From Trichodelitschia bisporula (Eukaryota; Ascomycota; Dothideomycetes; Phaeotrichales; Phaeotrichaceae), in NCBI GenBank assembly GCA_010356995.1, contig ML996700.1, forward strand, positions 310,001 to 374,000: a DNA stretch of 64,000 bases, read 5' to 3'. The notes beneath the pieces were generated by a model, which worked only from the letters and a program-made list of their open reading frames with translations, searched no databases and was not told the origin of the DNA. Below, piece after piece: positions 56,101-64,000 of this stretch. Numbering within the stretch: the stretch's first letter is position 1; each line of letters opens with the position of its first letter. The position numbers were made by a program, and so were the translations under genes.

Positions 56101-59100
56101 GTGAACCGAGGGATGAGTCTTTTGAATATCCCGCTCCAGCACCGAAGCAACTCCGCGCTCAAGATCTCGACCTGCTGTATTTGACCGTCTTTTCACCATA
56201 GCGTAACTTTCAAGCTGCCATGAAGCTATGGCCAAACAGCGGCAGCAGCTCCCTATGTTGCGGATCTGGATCCGCCTGTCCCTAAGTAGTCACATGGTGA
56301 CGCAAAAACCATATCGAAAGCGAGTCGTGCGCTTGGCGACGCGCGATTCTGAGTCTAAATTTAGCTCCCCTCACCCACGGCGGAAGTCCTACCGTAGTAC
56401 CGGTAGAGAAACTTTTCGCTTGTTAGTTCCCGCTTCATGATTGTTACCTGCTTGCCGGCGAATTGTCGGTTCTTCTCAAGGGTCCCGATTCATTAGAACC
56501 GAGGGCCGACCATTGAAGAAAAATATGTAGCCAGAGGCATATCCGGATGTGTCAACGAACCGAGCAACCAATTTCTCGGCGTTGAAGTTCCCGCTCAAGG
56601 ATGGAGAGGATGGGCCCGGCAACAATAAATCCACCCTCCGAACTCGGCGCACCCGAAATTGCGTCTCGTCTACCTCGAACCCGTGAGCTGAGTGTCCAAC
56701 AGCAAAAGCACTTACACGGTCGAGTACGTACCACATCCCTCCCTCGAAAACTCCTAGAATAGAAACCGCGATGTGCAGACCCAGCAACCCCATCGCCCGT
56801 GCAACGTCCCGTTCTACGGCCCCACATCAACGGCTACTACCGTACCGGTACACCCCCTACCAGTAGACGCATCCATCCGACCGACCAGACGCCGCGGAAA
56901 AAGCCATCACAAAGCCATCACAAAGCCCTCGTGAATCCTCCTTGCTTGCCGACCCCACATCAGCGGTGCGAGTCTCGCCAGACGCGGTAACCGCAATGCT
57001 ATCAGTGCAGTGCCGCTGCAGTGCCGCTGCAGCGCCCGCACCGCTGCCGTAAGGCGTCTTCAGCTCTGCTTGGGCTTACCTGATCCGGGGATCTTGGCGT
57101 AGGGCTGACATGGAAGCTGCGTGGAAGCTGCGCAGGGCCAATCATTGAGCGCCGAGCTGGTGCACGTACCACTTGATGCGGCATGCAGGGCTGAGGGGCT
57201 GGTTGCGGTGCGTAGGGCGTGGATGGTGATTTGCGATACCGGATGCGGGGCGAGGATACGCAGTTGAAGCTTCGACGTCTGTGGAATGGCGGGGCGCATG
57301 CAGAGCGCCAAGGAGAAGGTGTACACTTTGAGGGAAATACGAGCGAAGTACGAGCGAGGCTGGAGGCTACGAGGTATATGCTTAGTATGGAGGTGAGGAA
57401 TGCCGCGCGCAATTTGCGCTGGCTGTCTGTGTCGATACACATCGCGCAAGCGACTGCAACGAAATGCACTGCAACTCAGAGCAGCAATGCAAGTGCATCA
57501 CCAACGCCTTGACTACATCACAACGACATCGCAACCCCTCCTTTATCGCAGACGCGCAATCCGGCAGAAAGGTGCGCCTTGATAGGTAAATCGACAGGCT
57601 TGGGCATGACGTTAGGAAAGACGTCGGTGATTTGCCCCCTCAGAGCTCTGCTCGACGTCTCTGTCAGCAACCTTCCAAGTGACGTGGATTTGCAGGGCTG
57701 GGGATTGGCTCTGGAGTTATCAGTCAGCTACCACCCCCATAACGCCGAGCTCCTTGTAACCCTGTAGGGCTGATCAGGGATTCCCGTGCGAGGACGAGCG
57801 ATGGCAGACATGCCGCATTGCCGAACGAAGAGGGGTTGGGCGCATGGAAGGCATAGAAGGGACCTTCTGTGCAGGGAGCATACACCGGATGCAGTGTCCT
57901 TCCAAATCACCCCGATGAAGGGCTGAGACCATGGCGCCATGCAATGTTTTTGTCAGGTGGCAGGTGTCTGGAACCTGTCACCGTGACGAGGCTATGAAAT
58001 GCGGGGTGGTGAGCGTGTTTGGAAATGCCCCACGGGAGTGCCCCATGGCACAACAGTGCGACATCATGGTGCACAATCCCCACGTGCATCTAATCAGCGT
58101 GCGACATGGCCAACAGCGGAAGCCTGGCCGTTTTATCAAGGCATTCGCAGGGTCGTGGGATTGCTAATCCAGTGCAGTGAGACATGCAGATCGCAAGCCA
58201 TTATATCAGCAGAAAGCGATCAGATAATGATGTGCCAGAACCCGATGATAGGTGCGAGGTGCATAGGGCAGAATGGATTACAAGTCCAAAAGCGTGTGCA
58301 TATTGCAACTGCTGCTGCTGCTCCTGCTGCAGTGTCTTAAGAATGGAAAGAGGGGTTGATCATGAGGGCAGAGTCAACACACGGCGAGCAGCAGGAGTAC
58401 CGTAGTTATCGAGCAGCAGGGCCGTGATCGCACAAGTGTCCTCTGAAGGGTTGTTGAGACAACGACTGCACGGATGATCTTTAGACGAGCCACGTTGCGC
58501 TGAAAGCATCAGGGTACAAAGAAACAAAATCTAAGGTGCTGTCCGGTCTCTCAACAAAGCTGTAATTGTCACCATGGAAACAACGGACGAATTTGAGAGT
58601 GCAACGGGCTGTGCAGTGGGCACTGATTTCCTCGTTAGCGACGTACGCCCTGCCAAAGCGGCGGGGTACTCAGCAAATACATGTACGGCGTGCCCGAGAA
58701 GCCTGACAACAGAGGGTCCGACCCCGTATCCAGGCGCTGGACGGCCTCTAGGCAGTGGCTTGTATTGATGCTAGAAATTGCTGGCGACAGTGATGCTGCG
58801 AAGCGAGTTCAGGCAGCCAGAAAAAACACGTCAGGATTGGCCAGCTCGCAACTCTCAACCCCACCTTTTCGCATGCTGTCCAATGTCGGCCACGTTTACG
58901 TCCACATCAGCGGTGTGGCCTTTACGAATTACACGGAGTATGGTGTACACACGAGGATGCCACTGCTGCGGCAAGCTGTTCGAGTGCGGGGATATTTGGA
59001 AAGTGCTGCCAACAGCAGTGCTTCACACACCGGCCAACTACAGAAGGGCGTAAGACTTGATTGACCAACTCGAAAAGCGGATGAACTGGATGAGCAATTT

Positions 59101-60337
59101 AGGAGTTCGTCCGAAGCGCCGCGGAGGAATCGACGGTTCTTCATCTAATCCGCTCAACTACTGTAAGGCCGCATCTTCGCCGTAGACCAGATCACGATTG
59201 AGTCAGGACAAGGGGTATCTCGTGCACTTCTTTGACGCATTCCGGGCTTTGCTGGAATTAAGCGGACTGGTTCGGGTGGAGGTAAGGCCAACTGGGAGTC
59301 CCCGCAGATAACAAATCCTACAGGCCCTGCTGTCTCCGAGGGGTACAGTAGGAAGACAACAGAGTGGCTTTCTTGTTGGTGGGCTCGGGCGCGCTGTGTA
59401 ATCAAGCAGGGCTGACCAATGTCCGAGGAGCCGGCATGTTTGCTCTGTACTGCTTGCGGCATGCGGGAGTAATGAGTGGTCTGCAGAGTCGGACAGTGAG
59501 AGAAGCCTGCGGGCAGCGGTGCGTCTGTTCGGCCAGCTCGGCCGCTCGGCGACAAGCACAACGAGCGGTGACGGGGGTGACAGCTGGAGGGATGTGTGGC
59601 TTTTTCCACTGACGAGCGGGGGGGTGAGTGGCAGGGGCACAGGGGTGCTGCTAGGCGATGCTCATGCAATGGAGTTTGGAGTGATGCCTTTCGCCGCGAC
59701 ATTTCTCGGACTCGGACATAGTAAACCCCCCATTACTAAATTATGTCATGCGAGCAGACACCGAGAGCGCCCGCATCTCCATTACGGAGCTTAGAGATCT
59801 TAGAATCGCCTATAACAATCCATCCATCCCCATGGCCTGAGATGCTGATTATCAACTGATTACACCCTACCAGCAACAGCTCTCAAACCTGTTCCATCTG
59901 CTACTAAAAAGTCCCCCTTCCCCCACCTTCCAACACACCAATAACCCCACCAACAACCCCACCAATCCACCATCAGACACAGTCTCATATTCCACTGGAT
60001 TGAAAGAAAGAGACACCACAACAGTCTTCAGCCTTCTCTCTCCTGCAGAAACAGCCTCTCGCCTCGCTTGTTCGGTTCATTCAAGCAGTCTCCACCGCAC
60101 AGCCTAGACCCATACCACCCAAGGCTCACCTACCCCCCTCACCCCCTTCCACCGCACCCACCCCAGGCACGACACCGCCCCGGGACCCTTGTGACGAACG
60201 CAATTGGCCCGTGCCAAAGCAACCGGTCTAGTCATAAACTCCCGCTCAGAACTTCAGAAGGCGCACAATATTGCAGCCTTGAGTCACCATCGATCACTCA
60301 CACCCTTTTTAACCGATCACACCTCCCTTTCTTCACA
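53166..60337. other. Long gap, no supported gene
   Basis: About 7.2 kb. No frame longer than about 190 codons and no recognisable domain on either strand. Visible repeats are small: a tandem CCATCACAAAG pair near 56905-56926, AGTGCCGCTGC copies near 57007-57030, a GGAAGCTGCG pair near 57111-57132, and a GCTGCTGCTGCTCCTGCTGC run near 58307-58327. Base composition is not obviously AT-rich, so there is no clear sign of heavy RIP. The last few hundred bases are the promoter and C-rich leader of the gene at 60338. Confidence 0.4.
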
Positions 60338-61150
60338 ATGCCTTCAAGACTTCAATCACAAATCTCCTTCGAGCCATTTTCGGCCACACCAATTCATCGC
60401 CGCACTCAGTCCCCGCCTTCTCCTCTCTCTACCGAGCCGACTCAGAAGCGTCAGAAGAAAATGTCGCTCACTCAAACCTACTACATCGCCTCGACGGCCC
60501 GCGGCAAGCTCAACAAGGAAGCTTCGCGCTCCGACTTCAACCTCCGCCTCCTCGTCGGCCACGCCAACCTCCTCGACGCATTGACGCTTGAGCTCGCCGA
60601 CGCTGAGCGGGAACAGGAAGCCTGGTTCCACAAGCAGGTCCACAGTGCCGAAGAGAAGGAGCCTCGTCGGGTGCAATGGATCGACCGCCTCGCCGAGGTG
60701 TCGGAGGAGGATGAGGACTCGGCCTCCGAGGCCTCGGACAGCGATTCCGACTGCAGCGACGACGACTACGAGATTGCCATCCCCTTGACCCGCATCCGCA
60801 GCCCACCAGTCCGCGTGTCATCGCGCGAGGTCGAGGAGGATTCGGAGGAGGACTACGATACCGAAAGCGACGACGAAGACTACTATGACGAGGATGTACA
60901 CGCTCCCGAGCTCGCTCTTGTTCGGACCGTTTCCCAATTGCAATCACCTCCCGAGCTTCTTGTCGACGACTCCGAGTCGGATGACGAGACCCTGCCGCAG
61001 TCTCCTCCTCAATCCAATCTCGACCTCACACTCTTCGACGAGAAGTCACAAATGGTGCTTCTGGAAGAGGAGGACGAGAGCGCGCGCGATCTGTTGATAC
61101 GGGAAAGCTACTATTTGCCCAGGAATGCGCCAATGATATCAGCTTGCTGA
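60338..61150 (+). CDS. Acidic fungal protein of unknown function
   Basis: Not assigned to a named family, though the first third resembles a conserved hypothetical protein I associate with ascomycetes. Single exon of 270 residues; the start is MPSRLQ in a good context (CACAATG), and the 90 in-frame codons upstream read like leader. Residues 42-95 form the likely conserved domain (MSLTQTYYIASTARGKLNKE, LRLLVGHANLLDALTLELAD, AEREQEAWFHKQV), helical in appearance. Residues 111-114 (RVQW) match the PP1-docking RVxF pattern. About 120-205 is a very acidic low-complexity region (SEEDEDSASEASDSDSD; YDTESDDEDYYDEDV). The C terminus is an ordered-looking SARDLLIRESYYLPRNAP. No signal peptide or membrane segment; a nuclear or cytoplasmic regulator is possible but unproven. 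Confidence 0.8.
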   Translation: MPSRLQSQISFEPFSATPIHRRTQSPPSPLSTEPTQKRQKKMSLTQTYYIASTARGKLNKEASRSDFNLRLLVGHANLLDALTLELADAEREQEAWFHKQVHSAEEKEPRRVQWIDRLAEVSEEDEDSASEASDSDSDCSDDDYEIAIPLTRIRSPPVRVSSREVEEDSEEDYDTESDDEDYYDEDVHAPELALVRTVSQLQSPPELLVDDSESDDETLPQSPPQSNLDLTLFDEKSQMVLLEEEDESARDLLIRESYYLPRNAPMISAC

Positions 61151-64000
61151 TCGGTGTGTCTCTGCTTTGGTATTCTTTCCTGCGATTCAGCGAGCGACTG
61201 GTTTCATTCCTCTCAGCATGGAGTTGGGAGAATATGACATGGTCATATCTTGGGCTTCATTTCACATTTGCATTACTGGGACCGATTCCGCTCAAACTGG
61301 CATTGTTTTTTTCCAGCACCAAGGTGCTTGGATTTCTTTTATTGTATGGGTGGAAGTGAAGGACTGCAGCTTTGTTCTCCCTCCCTCTTCTGGAATATGG
61401 TAGAGGTTGAGACTCGCTGCTCATGGTACGATAGATAAACAACCAATCAGAAAAAATGATTGATGTCATGACACTGGTCCCACTTGCTGTGATTGATGCC
61501 ATTCCAGATTTTTCTGTCGAAGATTTTTGCTCGCCTTAGTGGCAAGAGTAGTAAGTGCGTCATGACTACCGTTCCAGGATATTTGGTTGACAAACTTCTA
61601 GCTCGTTACTGTGAAGATTCTGGTCGACCCAATGGGGACGGGCAAACCAGACATTGCCCCTCGAGCGGTTGGACAGCGTTCGCCTTCAACCTCAACAGGC
61701 CCGACAAACTATTGTATCAATCTCTCACTCACGGCCCGCGGCAATCAACACCCCAGCGACCACGCTCCGTCTGCACCCGCAGCCGACCGAAAGAGAAGTC
61801 GACAGTCGAAGATTCAACGACAGCGCTCCGAACTCGGCGCCAAGCGGGGTCGCTTGGGTTGACTCGCCGTTACCAGCGTATCACCGAGCAGCCCTTGATG
61901 TCATGCACCGATCTCTGGTCATGATCGTGATCGGTCATAGCCAGACTTCATCGCCCATACCCGTAACCTGTTCAGTCTGCGAGAACCGATACTCGCTGTA
62001 CACTTCGATCGAACAAATTCGCCTAATTTCCCATGCCAGCGCAATTCGTATGCGCCGCAACTCCACTCCAGCTGGCGCTCGTCGTTCATCTCCGCCCAGA
62101 GGTCACTTGATAGTTCCCCTGGGCGACGGGGCGCGATAAGTGTCTTTGGTGCGACACCGTGCCAGTGTCAGTTGCAGTTCGCTGGCAGGCGGACAGCCTT
62201 GTGGACCATTGACAGAAACACGAAGGTACATCCCTTCGCTTCCTCTGCTTCCTCCCTGAGCTGTGCATTATGTGAGACACAAGTGCACGCCCCCCATGAT
62301 TCACAACTCGCGGTCATTCCGCCTTGCCATTGGATCCCGATACTTTATCCCTTTTGTGTGCCTTGACAACTCGCGAGTTCCGCGCACGACAGAAAAGGAG
62401 TCGAATTCTAGACCTGAGAAAAGGAATGCCATCTGCGGTTCCTGAATCAAGAGACGGCGATTCCGCAAGGCGCCGCGCAGAAATGCGACACGGATGGCTA
62501 CGGGATGGAGATCAAGGCGCAAACGGAATTGCCTCTTGAAATCGGGTTTCGGCAACAGTGCTTGCCGCACAGCCGCTCAAAAGGCAGATCAGACAGCAGA
62601 AACCCACGATCGCAACCCCTCGCCGCGAGAGGCGGGCACCTCCCCGTGACCCCTCGCCCTGCCCGCCTTTCACGCGCGCACATCCTATTCGCCCTGCCCA
62701 AGCGGAACACCGGATAATGCTTCACCCGGCAGCAGACTTCAGAGCGCGCGCACAATGCGCTCAATTCCGAGACCCGATCCTCTATCCAGCTGCCATGCTA
62801 TGTGCAGACCGGTTGATAGCTTCATGTGCGCCTTATTACGGTACGCGGTGATTCTGCTGTCGTGACTCCTCGGGTTTTGCCCGCCAGCGTGGGCGTGGGG
62901 GGTCCACCCAGCCGTTAAATCCGCGCTGCCGGAATCCCTGTCAACGCCACGTTGCCCTTTTTGGCATAGAGCGACACGGGCGCTTAGCGGCACGCGATCG
63001 GCTGGGGCAGGGCGCCGAGACGGGGGAATTTACTGCCGCCGGACCCGAGGCTAGGCCGATGATTTATAGCGGGCAGAAGCGGGTAGGAGATATCCCCGGC
63101 GCCGAGGGCTGCGGCAGTGCGGTCACCCGCCTGGAGGCGACTAGGCTCCCAGAATGGAACATGCTGTGCAAAAAGCGTTGCTATAGGCGTTGTGCATACA
63201 TAGTCCAGCAGTTATGTGGCTCGGCTTTCGGGCCTCGTATGAAGTACGAATATTTCGTCCCTAGTGTCCCGATCAGTGCCTTGCGCCGAAGTGCATCTGC
63301 AATGTCGGCCTTGACACAAATTGCTTGCATCGCCGCAGCAGAGGGTAAGGCAACGCCATTCCGCAGCCCATCATTGGCTGTTCCAGGAGATGTCGTCTTG
63401 ATATGTGGTCTGCACGTCCTTAAGGCTGCCCTCGCGTCTCACGTAACCGCGACCGCTTGGAGGCTGTGGCTTGACCGCTGACGTGGGGAAGCGGGGTTAC
63501 ACTACCCCGCGTCTTACCTCCGGCTCCTGCGCTATGACTCCGCCCCCATGCGGGGAAACAGCCTTGTGCTTGTGCATCCCGCACTTGGAACACGTAAGGA
63601 TGCTGTGGATGAAACTACGAGGTATATGCTGCTGCTTGTGAGAGAAGACGTGTCTAGCAAGATATTTGCTGCAATCAGGCATACGTAGTTCGTGTAGAGC
63701 TCGGATTACGAAGAATCAATCCCCAGGCCCGGAATGACCGCCATTCTTCGTATGGAAGGCGTGTCTCGACGCGTCAGGTTCTCATTGGCAGTCAATAAGA
63801 GAATTTGTGTAATTACTTGCAGGAGGCGGAGTGAGACATGGGGCTGCCTGGCAAGGCTGTGCTGGGACCCTACCGTAGGGCTGAATTTGAGTATGGTGAA
63901 CTCACCAAACCCTACCACTGTTAGTGTGCTACAGCAATGCCTCCTACCCCGTAGTAGTGCTCGACTGACAGGTGCGTTGAAATCAGCTTCAGCCAATGGA
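61151..64000. other. Right-end region, no supported gene
   Basis: About 2.85 kb. The first part is T-rich and likely the 3' untranslated region of the gene at 60338. The remainder has only frames below about 160 codons with no recognisable domains on either strand. Confidence 0.4.

Noticed and set aside
53166-60337. Search for reverse transcriptase, integrase, transposase or virus-like fossils in the long gap
   Set aside because: No diagnostic blocks, terminal repeats or poly-A tails were recognised by eye.

Overview
The window looks like nuclear DNA of a filamentous ascomycete (Pezizomycotina). Most introns are very short (about 40-60 bp), with GT-AG ends and CTGAC/CTAAT branch sites. The gene set is typically fungal: NTE1, an NHP6-type HMG protein, Slh1, a CFEM GPI-anchored protein, a fungal rhodopsin-domain membrane protein, ESCRT-II Vps22 and Arp6. 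The class is uncertain; Dothideomycetes or Eurotiomycetes would both fit. There are no operons, no tRNA or 5S genes that I can recognise, and no recognisable transposon or viral fossil.

Layout. 288-4813 (+) is NTE1, facing an NAD(P)-aldehyde dehydrogenase (5008-6605, -) tail to tail. A 3.5 kb gap follows, then the small HMG-box gene NHP6 (10094-10582, -), whose upstream side is a 4.4 kb pyrimidine/purine-skewed gap. 14991-20963 (-) is an intronless Slh1/ASCC3-type double-cassette helicase. Next come two low-complexity fungal proteins of unknown function (21567-23854 and 25621-27701, both -). VPS22 (29584-30416, -) and RPL7 (30620-32057, +) are divergent and share a 203 bp intergenic region. 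RPL7 intron 2 carries a convincing box C/D snoRNA. After a 7 kb gap comes a cyclin (39192-40646, +) with a long pyrimidine-rich leader, then a 5 kb gap. The CFEM protein gene (45641-46226, +) and a GCIP-domain gene (46463-47620, -) are convergent. A six-exon rhodopsin-domain membrane protein (48908-50300, -), ARP6 (51639-53165, +), a 7 kb gap and an acidic fungal protein (60338-61150, +) complete the list; the last 2.85 kb has no gene I can support.

Function. The genes are mostly housekeeping: membrane lipid turnover (NTE1), chromatin (NHP6, ARP6/SWR1), ribosome synthesis and quality control (RPL7, its snoRNA, SLH1) and endosomal sorting (VPS22). They do not form a pathway cluster. Roughly half of the window is non-coding by my reading, which is high for this group and is flagged below.

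The best non-obvious signal is the intronic snoRNA: its guide has 14 uninterrupted bases of complementarity to the large-subunit rRNA segment carrying yeast Gm805/Am807. Exon boundaries were worked out by hand from splice signals, reading phase and family resemblance, with no searches run.
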